DNA of 64,000 nucleotides, taken from assembly GCA_025506515.1 (NCBI GenBank), contig CM046452.1, forward strand, positions 38,664,518 through 38,728,517, given 5' to 3'. A model generated the notes under the pieces. That model ran no database searches, had not been told where the DNA came from, and saw only the letters and a program-made list of their open reading frames with translations. This DNA is from Flaveria trinervia (Eukaryota; Streptophyta; Magnoliopsida; Asterales; Asteraceae). Positions 34,852 to 47,470 of the stretch are shown piece by piece; position 1 is the stretch's first letter; each line of letters begins with the position of its first letter. Both the position numbers and the translations under genes were made by a program.

Positions 34852-37800
34852 TTACTTCATATCCACTAAAAAGTCTAATGTCAGCTCCTTCTTTTCCTCC
34901 CTACTTCCTTTCTATCACCAGCTCATAGGTTTTCTCATCATAGTACACATTTGAGATAGGAATGGAAGAATGAGTACCAGACACTACTTTCCTCTTTAAA
35001 GATTCAGTTGGCTTTACCTTCAACTCAGGGAATACTATTTTTCTGCTTCCACCTTTTTTTTCTTTTCCAGGGGATTGACAAATGTTTTATCTTTTCTTAA
35101 GCAATTTGTCTTTAATGAATTGAAGTTGTTTATCCTTCTGAACATCTTAAGTATATTCTCAAATTCATATCCCCTAAACATAGCTGTATGATTAATCAGT
35201 TCAAATTGAGCTAGTTCCTTCAAATCATGAATCTCAAGGGCATTTACTAGAGCTGAGTACTCTGTGAAGAATTGTACTAGCCCTGAGATTCTCTTCACCA
35301 TGAACATGTTCCAGGTGCTATCATACTTCCATGCTATTATCTTCTGATCTATCTTCCCCTTGGGAGTAGATACCCCTCTTATCATTCAGCAGTGATCAGT
35401 CCTTCCTGCAGCTTCAACTGAGATGGTTCTGCAAACCATTCAGGATATTTGTGGAGTGCCGGGGCAAGTAATTCTTGATCTTTTATGTTCAGCAGCATGT
35501 CTTCAGTTGACATTCTATTTTTGGGTTTGGTCTTTGTCTATTCTTCTTCGAGTTTCTTTAGTTTATCTTTCTTTTCATTGATCAATTGAAGTGTGGCAGA
35601 CCTTAATGAATTTGTCTTCATGTTGGTAATCTTTCTTTTTATGAATCCCTGACTTGAAAGATATTCCTTCATTTCCTTTTCAGACATGTTATAAGGATCA
35701 GGAAATAATGATTCATGGGATGTGGTTGATTTCTTTATTTGTGAAAGCTTTTTGTAGAGGACCCCTTCTTGGTAGTGGAACTTCATACTTTGTGGGTTTC
35801 TTCAAGGATGAGTCTTTGAGTATTGGAGTGCCCATTGACATTGTCTTCTCATAGTCAGTGTCTATTGTTGGATCAAGCAACAACTTCACTTTCTCTTCCT
35901 CTTCTTTCATTTTCTCATAAATCATTGCAAACACTTCATGAGGATCATAGCCTTGATTGATCAAGAACATGGCTTTAATCATCAAGTCATCAGTTTGAGC
36001 TTTGGTTACCATGTTACTGACTGTTCTTCTTTAAGAGGATTGTCCATGAGAAAATCCTTTAACACTTCATCTTCATTAGCAATTTCTCCTTCTTCTAAAT
36101 CAATTGCTCTGGCCAACTGTTTCAACTGAGCTTCTGCCTGCTCATGTTCTTCCAAAAATTCAGCAATTGCTGCTAAACTCCTTGGGTAATCTTTTTGCTT
36201 CTTTGACGGTTCTTATTCAGTTATTAGTCTCTTGCCTTTAGCCTTTTCTGCCAAATACTTCCTCTTTCATGAGTAAGTTTGAAGTTGAGGGCTAGAGGTT
36301 TCAGTTTGATCTTTTGGTTCAGGGACCTTTTCAGGTGTGCTTGGCTCTTGATCCTTCATTTCACTTTGTTCAGGTACAGTTTCTTCTTTCCTTTCTTCTT
36401 CATATCTTTCTTTTAGTTCCTTTTTTTGTTCTTCTGTTAATGATATGGCAGAGACAATTTGCAGAGACAATTCCTTTTCCAATGGCATTGGTGATTTAGG
36501 AATGAATACAATAGGCTCTGCCTTAGTTCTTTGATTGTTTATGAACTCCCAAAAATCATCATCAATGCTGAATTGTTCAGAAGCAAAACTATCCAAAGCA
36601 CTGAAGAGTTCTTCAAATTCACCCTTTTCTGAGTCTGAATGGCCAGTGTTTCCAGAATACACTAGCATGTCTAAGCTCCGGTCTTTAATCTCAGTTTCAC
36701 TTTCATCATCCACTTGTTCTTCATTCTCATCATCATTCTTTTGTTCTTCTTTTTCATCATCATCCTTTACATCAGTTCTTTTAATCATCATTTCAAGCTC
36801 GGATATTCTTTTGTTCTTGCTCTCGATTTCCTTTTCTAGTTCTGAGATGATATCAGCTTGTTCCTCTATGATGTTTTCTTGTTCCTCCATGGCAATAGTT
36901 TGTATTTAAAGAGTGTCTATATGACCACTCACTTCTTCTCTTGAGTGTTTCAGTGCAACTTTTAGATTTTCAATCTCTTTTGCTTGTTCCATTCTTTCAA
37001 CTGCATGTTTCTCTTTAAGATCTTTCAATTCTCCTTCTTTCTCATCAAGTTCCAGAATTCTGTCATTTATAATTCCTCCTCTCCTGTTTAGTGTTCTTTC
37101 CATCCTTTCTAGTTTGAGTAACAACTCAGTTATTAATTCATCTTTTTCATCAGGCTTATTGATGTTTGATTTAGCATAGCTCTCAGAAGGAGCAGCCTCA
37201 GAAGGTTCATTCATAGCTTTGGTTTGATCATGATGATCCTCCTCATCAGAAGATGATTTGGATGATTTGGATGCACTTGTTGATCCTGCTCGTTAAGCAG
37301 GGTGATCAATTGATAATGGTAATGGTTGGTAAGGAGGAATAGGAGATTGGTGTGGTGAAATAGGAGATTGATGATGTGGTGATGTAGGTGTAAGTTGAGT
37401 GATCATAGGTGGTGTTTGTTGTGGTGAAGGAAGTGATGATGGTTGAGGTAATGTTTGAAGAGATGGTTGAGTAGAAGGTTGTGGTATTTGTTGTGGTGAT
37501 GGCATTGGTGATGGTATTGGGGATGGTATTGGTTGTCATATTGGTGAGGTATAGGTGATGGTATTGGTTGTGGTAGTTGTGGTATTGGTTTGGAGGTGAT
37601 GGTATAGGTTGTGGTATTGGTTGTGGGATTGGTTGTGGAGGTGATGGTATTGGTTGTGGTTGACCTAGTTGGAGTATTTTGTTCAAACATCCAAGGAAGA
37701 AGGGGTGAAGGGGCACCACTGTAGAAGTTCCTTGGGTCCTTCTTCTTGGTACATATAGGATCTTGCATCATATGAGGAATGTTAAGTACTGGTCCTTCAT

Positions 37801-37912
37801 TAGCAATGTCATGAAATGTTTCATTGATTAGACATTGAATAAATCTGGGGTACATTAGAAACTTGTATCTCAACCTTCTTGAATGTTGGAGATTAGGCCA
37901 TTGAATACATAT
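34852..37912 (-). pseudogene. Element B extra ORF, central part
   Basis: On the minus strand: KFLMYPRFIQCLINE (shared helical-domain end), a Pro/Gln minisatellite region (37281-37680), S/D-rich linker, then coiled coils LLLKLERMERTLNRRGGI (about 37050-37140) and IIEEQADIISELEKEIESKN (about 36800-36890). An acidic region, a basic KRKYLAEKAKGKR patch (about 36220-36260), helical stretches, and the small domain QKIIAWKYDSTWNMFMVKR (about 35300-35360) with DLKELAQFEL follow. Several stops are present. It was separated from its N-terminus (47470) by G and from its C-terminus (10820) by D. Confidence 0.75.
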
Positions 37913-37919
37913 GCTGACA

Positions 37920-40379
37920 TGTTAAAACTTCTGTTGGTAACTAATAGTTAATCTCGGTTATTCTTGTAAGGACTATTTATGCCCTTTTATGAAATTGTGT
38001 GCTACTTATGTGGATTTGTTTATTGGTCATATGTATTTAATATAAAACTTAATAGCATAACTATTAAAAAAATATAATAATAATATAATAATAATAACTC
38101 TAATAATAATAATAATAATAATATAATAATAATAATTGTAGTAATAAAAAAAATTAATAAGATTTTTAAGTTATTAAAAATGTTTAAAACTTAAAAAATA
38201 TAAGTACAAGGGTTAGTTTTATCAATTTATAAACTTTAAAACAAAGTATAAGACATCATAAATGATAAAATAAAAATCAAAGGGGCCATATGTGTAAATT
38301 TATAATTTCCCAAACCAACCCTCCCCTTCCCCAACTTTCTGGCGGAGCTCCGGCCATATTTCGCCGAGCTCCGGCCACTCCCTAAACTCTTTAAAAACGT
38401 TCGATTTTGATACCAAATCGTTCCAAATGCTTCGTGGAAACGATTCGAACGCAGTTAAGGACTTTAATTGTGACTAAACAACGGTTACGGGCCTCAAACA
38501 GCTCCTATAACCGAAACCTTCAATGACACAACCGTTCGTCCTTAAATCTTAATAATAACTTAATTAAAAACACCTAATTAATCATCTAAGCAATCGTAAT
38601 CGTTTACATCTCTCAATTTCACCTGAATCAAACACAAATATAGGATTCGTTTAGCACATTCATCGTGAACTGTCATCCACTCATTGATCACATTCTCAGC
38701 CTTGTAACCATCAATTGATAGAGGGCTTTGCATCAAGATCACTATCCGAAGCTTTGCACAAGTTTAATTTGGTTTTCATAGTCGTTTGCTCACATATTGA
38801 ATCAAGGCTCGGTCATGACTCGTTCCTCACATTGTTCATCTTCAATCCCTTATCAAAACGGGTAATTAGACACATCATTTTGTTCGTATTTACAAGGGGA
38901 ATCAAAGCCCCATTTTTTTTCCATTACACAATCGATTTGGCATTCATTTGTGGTCCAATCGATTCAGGGTTCTAAGGAATGGGGGAAACTATTAGTTTGT
39001 GTTTAAAAGAATTTAAACCAAGTTAAACCGCGGCTGTAGCCTTGTTCACTGGTTAAGACATTGCATTGTTAAGCATGAGGTCCCGGGTTCGAACCCGGGC
39101 AACCTCGTATTTCTTTTGGGGGTTTTCAGCCTTCAAAATTATATAAAAATTTTGAAAAATACTAAAAGTAATTTTATAACTTATTTAAATAACTCTAATA
39201 AGTTTCTGTAAAGTTTTTTATTTAAATAAAGTTAATATTTTGTAAAACAAGGATTATATTTAGTCTATTAATATAAAGAAAATTTTAATAAATAATGGGT
39301 TAAATCATAAAAATTATTATTATTGGTTCACACTTTATTGTTTAAAATTTATAATTTTTACAAGCAAAGATATAAAAAGATACCTACACTTATATTTTGG
39401 TTTGTTAACCATATCCAACGATTCAAAGTTTATGTCTTTATCACAAATTATTAAAACAATGTAATTCTTTTTGTTAAATATATATATCAAGGAATCCCAA
39501 ACTTTCCCTTGAAACCCTAAATCATGTATAAACATTAATCTAAAACTTAAATCTTGTGAATATATATACTTAGGTACTTAGTGAAGAACTACGTTGGAAC
39601 GTTGCTTATTATATTCTTATTAATCGTCATTTATATACATTTGATCAAGTGAGTATTTCTATACCCCTTTTTATATTTTTACACTTTGGGGTGAAACATG
39701 TTACTTTATAAACTTTGCACTTGTAAACACGTTTGATTCTTGTAAACTTATGGCATTTCACCTGTATGTTGTAGTTAGTTGAACTTTGTAGCTACCATGT
39801 AATGTCGAATATATGTACAATCATTAACTATTGCTAGCCTAGCGAAGTCATAGATCTACGGGCCAGACAAGCCTGCTTGGTTGATCCAAGTACGCTTAGC
39901 TAATCGTATATACTTTTAAACGTTTGAGACTTGTAAAACTTTGTGAGGGTTTGATTGTGCATTATGTCTTACATCCCTAGTTTACTTTGTTCTCTAACTT
40001 ACAACATGAATTGCCATCTTTTATATACTATGTATTACAAACTATGGAAATCTCACCAACAACCATTATTTTAACATGTTCAGGAAATACTCCGCTTGAT
40101 TTCTACTCTTTGAGCTCACACATGTTTCAGGAAGATATTTATGATGAAATTTCTCAGGTAAAGTACAATTAGGATATCTATTGGATATGTCAGATAGATT
40201 GAATGATCAAATGATATTGAACTCTTTTATGTTATATTTTTTTGCTTTAGACTTTTAATTTCTTTGTATTAACATGTTATAGTACTATTGGTTTGTTATA
40301 GCATGTATAGGGATAATGATGGCTATGAACGACTTAACTCTCATCCTTGACGTTTCCGCCGTCAAGGTTGGGGTGTGAC
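37920..40379 (+). repeat. Element G 5' LTR
   Basis: About 2.46 kb, from TGTTAAAAC to GGTTGGGGTGTGAC. It matches 44571-46986 with many one- or two-base indels, often in homopolymers, and contains an AAT tract (about 38066-38150) and a tRNA-like unit (39030-39106). Confidence 0.88.
39030..39106 (+). ncRNA. tRNA-like Pol III unit in G 5' LTR
   Basis: 77 bp. A-box-like TTGTTCACTGG (about 39042) is 44 bp before the B box GGTTCGAACCC (39086-39096). TTTT (39114-39117) follows. The last part forms the perfect palindrome CCCGGGTTCGAACCCGGG, flanked by GAGGT and ACCTC, which can pair. The acceptor 5' strand does not match, so it is tRNA-derived, not a functional tRNA. Confidence 0.72.
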
Positions 40380-41043
40380 GATTGGTATCAGAGCCCATAA
40401 CTATAGGGATTTAGGTATTAGAAAGGGACCTAGACTATAGTATGCATCAACCTATAGAATTATCATTCTATCTTGTAAATCATATATATTTGCATGTACA
40501 TAATGCTATGCCTTTTATGTGAAAGTGATGCCTTAGCATAGGAATGCCTAAACATTGTTAGTGTCTCCCTAAACTTAGCTTTGACTCTTTGACTCTCCCC
40601 GAACATGAAATCTCTTAATCTTATTCTCGTCAACACGTGGGAACTTATGCTAATACTTATGATTTGTATCTTAGACGTTATGTCTATTATATTAAATCTC
40701 ATCAAGGTTTTGATTTCATGAACCTAAGAAGTTTGTGTGACATATAGACACTGTATTCTAGATTCCTGGCAAAAGGTCCTCGGGCTAAGGCAAGCATATC
40801 GCATAAATCCTACAGGACTAGTTATGCTTACTGGGGATTTCTAGGATGAGTGATAAACTATGGTCAACATGCACAACTTCTAAGGTGAATGGGTCAACTT
40901 ACCTTGACGTGTCAACGTTTCCAAATGGTAATGCGTTACCAAATGGAACCATTCCAAGTGCCTTACAACTCTTGCCTTAACCTTGTTGAATTATAATCCT
41001 TGTTATTCTATTTTCGTGTCTAACTCATTTTGCATATTCCATC
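40380..41043 (+). other. Element G primer-binding site and leader
   Basis: ATTGGTATCAGAGCCC (40381-40396) directly follows the LTR and fits initiator tRNA-Met. The remaining 650 bp show no coding signal. Confidence 0.85.
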
Positions 41044-42240
41044 ATGTCTCGTCATCAAGGAAAGCGTGGAAGTTCTGATCGTAAGCTAGCCGCTATGATT
41101 GCCCGACAAATGGCTGCTGTCATCCCACCATGGTTGCTGAACTCAATAGCACTTAATGACCAACTCCAGCAACAATGGAAATGGTCATGGAGAGAATAGC
41201 AAAAAGCAAAACGGGATCAATCATACTTGCACTTCAAACACTTCAACTTGTGCAAACCACTAGCTTTAGTGGAAAAGAAGAGCCACTGGACTTCTCGAGT
41301 TGTTAGAAAGTATGGAGAACACATTCATTGTTAGCGAGTGCCTCGACGAGTTCAAGGTTTGCTATGCCACAAGTGTTCTTCAACAACGAGCACTAACTTG
41401 GTGGAAGAGTGAAAAGAGAAACGGTGGAACTGAGGTTGCAATGGTGTTGCCCAGGGAAGAATTTAAGGATATCATGATGCAAAAGTTCTGCCCGAGGAAC
41501 GAGTTGCAAAAGCTGGAGGAGGAGTTCTGGAACCTCAAACAAGATGGTGGGAATCACTTGCTTATTCCACCCGGCATCATGAGTTGAGTATGCTTCTACC
41601 ACACATGGTGGACACCGTGCCCCGTAATATCGAGAAATTTATCAAGGGGGTGCCACCTCAAATTCAAGATGCTGGGTGGGTAGTAGGCCCAACTTTGGAG
41701 GAAGTGATTACTATCACCGCAAAGCTCACCAAGAATCATAATAGGAGCTGGCACCATGTCGGCAAAGGGTTCCAAGTCTACTACGAAGGTGACACCCGAG
41801 GCAACAAAGGAGGTAAGGGCCGAGTCACCTTCTCAAACAAAAAGCGTAATTCACCCTGACAAGCAACTACGCTGTGACTGCCCAAATGCCCTAAAAAACA
41901 AATGGTGGTTGCGAATCAAGCTCCCATAGCTAAAGCCTATACTGGTCCACATCCTATGTGTAAACGTGAAAGTACCATCATTCAAGCAACATTCCATGCT
42001 GAGTCTGCTCATTGTGTGGCAAGTATGGACACTTGGTAACTACTTGCCTTCTTTGTGTGCACGAAACAACACTGCCATACTTACCAACCGAACCTGCTAT
42101 AACTGTGGCGAGCCTGGTCATTCAGCCGCAATGTCCTTGCAATGCAGGAACTATGCCACCGGCTCATGGAAGGGCTTTCAACATCAATGCCAACCAAGCT
42201 CAAGCGAACAACGACGTGGTGAATGGTACGTCGTTGAACT
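41044..42240 (+). pseudogene. Element G gag
   Basis: Opens MSRHQGKRGSSDRKLAAMIA. After frame changes it shows the Ty3/gypsy gag signature ECLDEFKVCYATSVLQQRAL, TWWKSEKRN and EFKDIMMQKFCPRNELQKLE, then FIKGVPPQIQD. A degenerate zinc knuckle CYNCGEPGHSA lies near 42094, with the last cysteine displaced. Multiple stops show it is dead. Confidence 0.85.
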
Positions 42241-42480
42241 CCTTTTAAATCGGTTCTTGTCTTATAAAAGTTTCCAAATTTTGTTCATCATACCAATAAT
42301 GGATTATTACCAAACAGGTATGTACCTTGTAAATCATCATTATGCTTCTATATTGTTTGACTCGGGGGCCGATAGAATTTTGTGTCCCTATAATTCGAGC
42401 CTATACTTTATAAACCGCGTGTTAACTGGGAAAAATCTTTCACGGTCGAGGTCGCCGATGGAAATCTATCGTCGTTGACG
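42241..42480 (+). pseudogene. Element G protease
   Basis: LVNHHYASILFDSGADRILC carries the retropepsin DSGA triad (about 42360). The frame runs on to a stop near 42476. Confidence 0.78.
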
Positions 42481-42649
42481 TTGTAATACGTGATTGCACC
42501 TTAAGCCTTACGAACATGATTCTTCATCGACCTTATTCCTATAATTTGGAAGCTTTGATGTTATCATTGGCATGGATTAGTTAGCCAAGCATCATGCGGA
42601 AATTCTATGTTTCGAGAAGTGTATCCGAATTCCTTTACCGACTGGTGAT

Positions 42650-43470
42650 ACTTTGAAGGTCTTTAGGGAGAAATCATCCCAAAGACTCAAACTCATGTCT
42701 TGCATCAAGGCTCGCAAATGCTTGAGTAAAAACTACATGGCTTTCATGGCATATGTAGTTAACACGAAAGCCAAGGGTAAGGAGTTGAAGGACATTCCGG
42801 TTATGCGGGACTTTCCCGAGGTTTTTCCTGAGGATCTTAAAGGGTTACCTCCCGTGCGAGAAGTTGAGTTCAAGATTGACTTAATCCCTGGTGCAAATCC
42901 TGTGGCAAAATCACCTTATTGTCTTGCACCGTCTGAAATGCAAGAACTAGCTAGTCAATGCAAGAGTGACCGATAAGGGTTTATTTCGCCCTAGTTCATC
43001 ACCGTGGGGTGCACCTGTACTATTTGTGAAGAAGAGGATGGTTCATTCTGTATGTGCATCGATTACCGAGAACTCAACAAGCTTACTATCAAAAACCAAT
43101 ACCCTCTTCCTCGAATCGATGATCTCTTCGATCAACTCCAAGGAGCAACTCAATTCTCAAAGATCGATCTACGTTCTGGCTATCATCAACTACGTGTTCA
43201 TGATGATGACATTCCAAAAACTGCTTTTCGTACTCGATATGGACACTACGAGTTCATGGTCATGCCTTTTGGTTTGACCAATGCACTTGCCACGTTCATG
43301 GATCTCATGAATCAAGTATGTAAACCGTATTTGGATAAGTCGTGATCATGTTCATTGATGACATTCTTATTTATTCCAAGACGAAAATCGATCATGAGAC
43401 ACACTTGCGATAAGTTCTTGGACTTTTGAAGAAGGAGAAATTATACGCCAAGTTTCCAAGTGTGAATTTT
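42650..43470 (+). pseudogene. Element G reverse transcriptase
   Basis: DFPEVFPEDLKGLPPVREVEF opens the RT region. [68 protein letters not shown] and, after a stop, FIDDILIYSK (the YVDD-type box, intact) follow. Frameshifts occur near 42975 and 43340. It is typical of chromovirus-type Ty3/gypsy. Confidence 0.9.
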
Positions 43471-44165
43471 GGTTGGAGGAGGTTCAATTCTTAGGGCATG
43501 TGGTGAACAACAAAGGAATTCATGTTGATGCTGCTAAAATCAAAGCCGTGAAAAATTGTTGTGTTCCCACTACCCCAACCGAGGATCGTTCTTTTCTGGG
43601 CTTAGCGGGATATTACCGTAGGTTCATAGCGAATTTCTCGAAGATTGCTAAACCACTAACGGCGCTAACCCAAAAGAATCGACTCTTTGAATGGGACCCG
43701 AGCAAGAAGAGGCTTTCGAGACATTAAAACGCAAGTTGTGTAACGCTCCTATTCTCACACTTCCCGATGGAAACGATGACTTACTGTGTATTGTGATGCT
43801 TCTAATCAAGGTCTTGGTTGTGTTCTCATGCAACGAGGCAAAGTTATAGCATACGCGTCGAGGCAATTGAAGGTTCATGAAGTGAACTACACTACTCACG
43901 ATCTTGAACTTGGTGCTGTGGTTTTTGCATTAAAGATTTGGCGACACTATCTATATGGGACGCAATGCATAGTCTACACCGATCATAAGAGTCTCCAAAA
44001 TGTGTTCAACCAAAAGGATCTCAACATGAGACAAAGACGTTGGATTGAGTTGATTAGCGACTACGACTTCGACATTCGCTATCACCCTGGAAAGGCGAAT
44101 GTTGTAGCCGACGCGCTGAGTCGCAAGGTCCATAACAAGACTGTCTCGCTCCAAGAAATTTGAGA
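43471..44165 (+). pseudogene. Element G RNase H
   Basis: EEVQFLGHVVNNKGIHVDAAK and FLGLAGYYRRFIANFSKIAK link RT to RNase [52 protein letters not shown] and the end signature [15 protein letters not shown] follow. A frame break lies at about 43720-43790. The catalytic D in CDAS and D in YTDH are present. Confidence 0.9.
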
Positions 44166-44527
44166 TCGAAGGCAATGGTTGATAAACTAGGAGAATTTGA
44201 TACCGAGATTCATGTGGATGTCAACGAGGCTACTATCATGCTGGAACTACCTTCCGACTTAGTGGAGTTCATCCTGTATTCCATGTCTCAAATTTGAGAA
44301 AGTGTTTGGCCGACGAGAATCTTCATGTTCCATTGGAAGACATCCAGATCGACGAGTCATTGCAGTTTGTTGAGAAACATGTTGAAATTATGGATTGTAT
44401 TAGGAAGAAGAACAGAACCACAACTACTCCAATTGTCAAGGTTCGTTAGGAGAACAAGTGTGGAGTTGAGTTCACTTGGGAGCGTGAGGATCATATGAAG
44501 GAGAGATACCCGTATTTGTTTGCCTAG
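44166..44527 (+). pseudogene. Element G integrase C-terminal tail
   Basis: After a short piece that normally sits near the start of integrase (KLGEFDTEIHVDVNE), the sequence jumps to NLRKCLADENLHVPLEDIQ and EFTWEREDHMKERYPYLF, the very end of Tekay/Del polyproteins. The zinc finger and D,D,E core, about 1 kb, are absent. The ORF ends at 44527, with the polypurine tract TTGAGGAGAC at 44561-44570. Confidence 0.8.
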
Positions 44528-44570
44528 TTCATTTTTAATTTCGGGACGAATTATTTTAAGTTGAGGAGAC

Positions 44571-46986
44571 TGTAACATCTTGTATTTTTGGGTACTAATA
44601 GTTAATCTCGATTATTCTTGTAAGGACTATTTATGCCCCTTTATGAAATTGTGTGCTACTTATGCTGATTTGTTTATTGGTCATTATGTATTTAATATAA
44701 AATTAATAGCATAACTATTAAAAATAATAATAATAATAATAATCATAATAATAATAATTATAATAATAACTCTAATAATAATAATAATAATTGTAGAAAT
44801 AAAAAAAATTAATAAGATTTTATAAGTTATTAAAAATGTTTAAAACTTAAAAAATTATAAGTACAAGGGTTATTTATCAATTTATAAACTTTAAACAAAC
44901 TAAAAGACATAAAATGATAAAATAAAATCAAGGGGCCATATGTGTAATTTATAATTTCCAAACCAACCCTCCCCTTCCCCAACTTTCCGGCGGAGCTCCG
45001 GCCATATTCCGGCCGAGCTCAGCCACTCTCTAATCTCTTTAAAAACCTTTGATTTTGATACCAAATGTTCCGAACGTTTCATGGAAACGATTCGAACGCA
45101 GTTAAGGACTTTAATTGTGATTAAACAACGGTTACGGGCCTCAAATAATTCCTATAACCGAAACCTTCAATGACACAAACGTTCGTCCCTTAAATCTTAA
45201 TAATACTTAATTAAACACACCTAATCAATCATCTAAGCAATCGTAATCGTTTACATCTCTCAATTTCACCTGAATCAAACACAACTATAGGATTCGTTTA
45301 GCACATTCATCGTGAACTGTCATCCACTCATTGATCACATTCTCAGCCTTGTAACCATCAATTGATAGAGGGCTTTGCATCAAGATCACTATCCGAAGCT
45401 TTGCACAAGTTTATTTGGTTTTCATAGTCGTTTGCTCACATATTGAATCAAGGCTCGGTCATGACTCGTTCCTCACATGTTCATCTTCAATCCCTTATCA
45501 AAACGGGTAATTAGACACATCATTTTGTTCGTATTTACAAGGGGAATCAAGCCCCATGTTTTTTTCCATTAAAACAATCGATTGGCATTCAATTTGTGGT
45601 CCAATCGATTCAGGGTCTAAGGGAATGGGGGAAATCTATTAGTTTGTGTTTAAAAGAATTTAAAACCAAGTTAAACCGCGGCTGTAGCCTTGGTTCACTG
45701 GTTAAGACATTGCATTGTTAAGCATGAGGTCCCGGGTTCGAACCCGGGCAACCTCACATTTTCTTTTTGGGGTTTTCAGCCTTCAAAAATTATATAAAAA
45801 TTTTGAAAGATTACTAAAAGTAATTTTATAAACTTACTTATTTTTAAATCACTCTAATAAGTTTCTCTAAAATTGTTTTTTATATAAAGTTAATATTTTG
45901 TAAAACAAGGATTATATTTGGTTTATTAATATAAGAAAATTTTAAATAATGGGTTAAATCATAAAAAATATATTATTATTGGTTCGCACTTTATTGTTTA
46001 AAATTTATAATTTTTACAAGCAAAGATATAAAAAGATACCTACACTTTATATTTTGTTTTGTTAACCATATCCAATGATTCAAAGTTTATGTCTTTATGA
46101 CAAATTATTAAAACAATGTAATTCTTTTTGTTAATATATATATCAAGGAATCCAATCTTTCCTTGAAACTTAAATCATGTTTAAACATTAATCTAAAATA
46201 AATCTTGTGAATATATAACTTAGGGACTTAGTGAAGAACTATTTGAAACGTTGCTTATTATATTCTTATTAGTCCATCATTTATATACATTGATCAGGTG
46301 AGTATTTCTATATCCATTTTTTATATTTTTACACTTTAGGTGAAAATGTTACTTTATAAACTTTGCACTTGTAAACACGTTTGTCCTTGTAAACTTTGGC
46401 ATTTCACCTGTATGTTGTAGTTAGCTGAACTTTGTAGCTACCATGTAATGTTGAATATATGTACAATCATAACTATTGCTAGCCTAGCGAAGTCATAGAT
46501 CTATGGGCCAGAAAAGCCTGCTTGGTGATCAAGTACACTTAGCTAATAGTATATACTTTTAAACATTTGAGACATGTAAACCATTGTCGAGGTTTGGTTG
46601 TGCATCTGTCTTACATCCCTAGATTACTTTGTTCTCTAACTTACAACATGAATTGCCATCTTTTATATACTTATGTATTACAAACTATGGAAATATCACC
46701 AACATTATTGTTGACCCTTTATTTTTAACATGTTTCAGGAAATACTCAAGCTTGATTTCTACTCTTTGAAGCTCCAACATCTAGGAATGGACCTAGATAA
46801 ATAAGTGAAATAAAAGGACTTCTCACATTTTATGTTATGCTTTTAATTTCTTTGAGACTCATGATTGTAATAGTACAATTGGAACTTATGTTTAATAATA
46901 TTTGGGTTATTAATAGCGTTATGTGGCTGTGAACGATCTTAGCTCTCACTCCTCCACGTTTCCGCCGTCAAGGTTGGGGTGTGACA
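44571..46986 (+). repeat. Element G 3' LTR
   Basis: 2416 bp, TGTAACATCTTG to GGGTGTGACA. Its ends match solo LTR S almost exactly. It contains an AAT tract and a tRNA-like unit (45678-45755). Confidence 0.9.
45678..45755 (+). ncRNA. tRNA-like Pol III unit in G 3' LTR
   Basis: 78 bp. A box TGGTTCACTGG (45691-45701) fits the consensus at 9 of 11 positions. B box GGTTCGAACCC (45735-45745) lies 44 bp on. T-runs at 45759-45768 could terminate Pol III. Confidence 0.75.
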
Positions 46987-46991
46987 GCAGA

Positions 46992-47470
46992 AGATGTGAG
47001 GACTGGAATGTCATTCCATCATGTTTTCCTTTTAGATAGACAATGTTGGAACATATGAATAGGAATCTCCAGGGCAGATCCACTAATCCTTTGACTATCT
47101 GTTTGGCTTCATAGCTCCTTTGTAACCATTTCAGAAAAATGTGATTATCTCCTCATCATCCAATTCAAGAGGATCATCTGCATTGTCATTTAATTGAAGA
47201 CATCTTCTAACAAATTCTTCTGTGATCCTCAGTGTGTGTTCAGTGTTATCTTGCCAGTAAGAGTTTCACTCCATTTTCTTCAACTACTTCAGCTGATTCC
47301 CAGAAAGACCTGATGGGATTCTCATAGATTGTTGGTCTTACTGTTATAGCATATGCTACCTTTGTGGTAGATAGGAATCTTATCATATCTCTGAGACCTT
47401 CTGCTTCAGGTACATCAGGGTTTAGATAACCGCTGACGTTATGGAGCTTGCTCCATGTAAGGTTTGCCAT
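46992..47470 (-). pseudogene. Element B extra ORF, N-terminal part
   Basis: ATG at 47470 opens MANLTWSKLHNVSGYLNPD. SFWESAEVVEENGVKLLLAR follows, then, after a stop, ITEEFVRRCLQLNDNADDP and, in another frame, WRFLFICSNIVYLKGKHDGM. It is the shared helical domain; its last segment lies across element G at 37403-37912. Stops at about 47246 and 47130. Confidence 0.78.

Larger units (their letters stand above)
37913..46991 (+). mobile_element. Element G: Tekay/Del-like gypsy inside B, integrase core missing
   Basis: LTRs at about 37920-40379 and 44571-46986 share long blocks. TSDs are gctga (37913-37917) and gcaga (46987-46991), one mismatch. Order is LTR, primer-binding site, gag, protease, RT, RNase H, a C-terminal tail, polypurine tract, LTR. 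RNase H is followed almost at once by the chromodomain-region tail, so the integrase zinc finger and catalytic core are gone. The B extra ORF continues on both sides. Confidence 0.9.
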
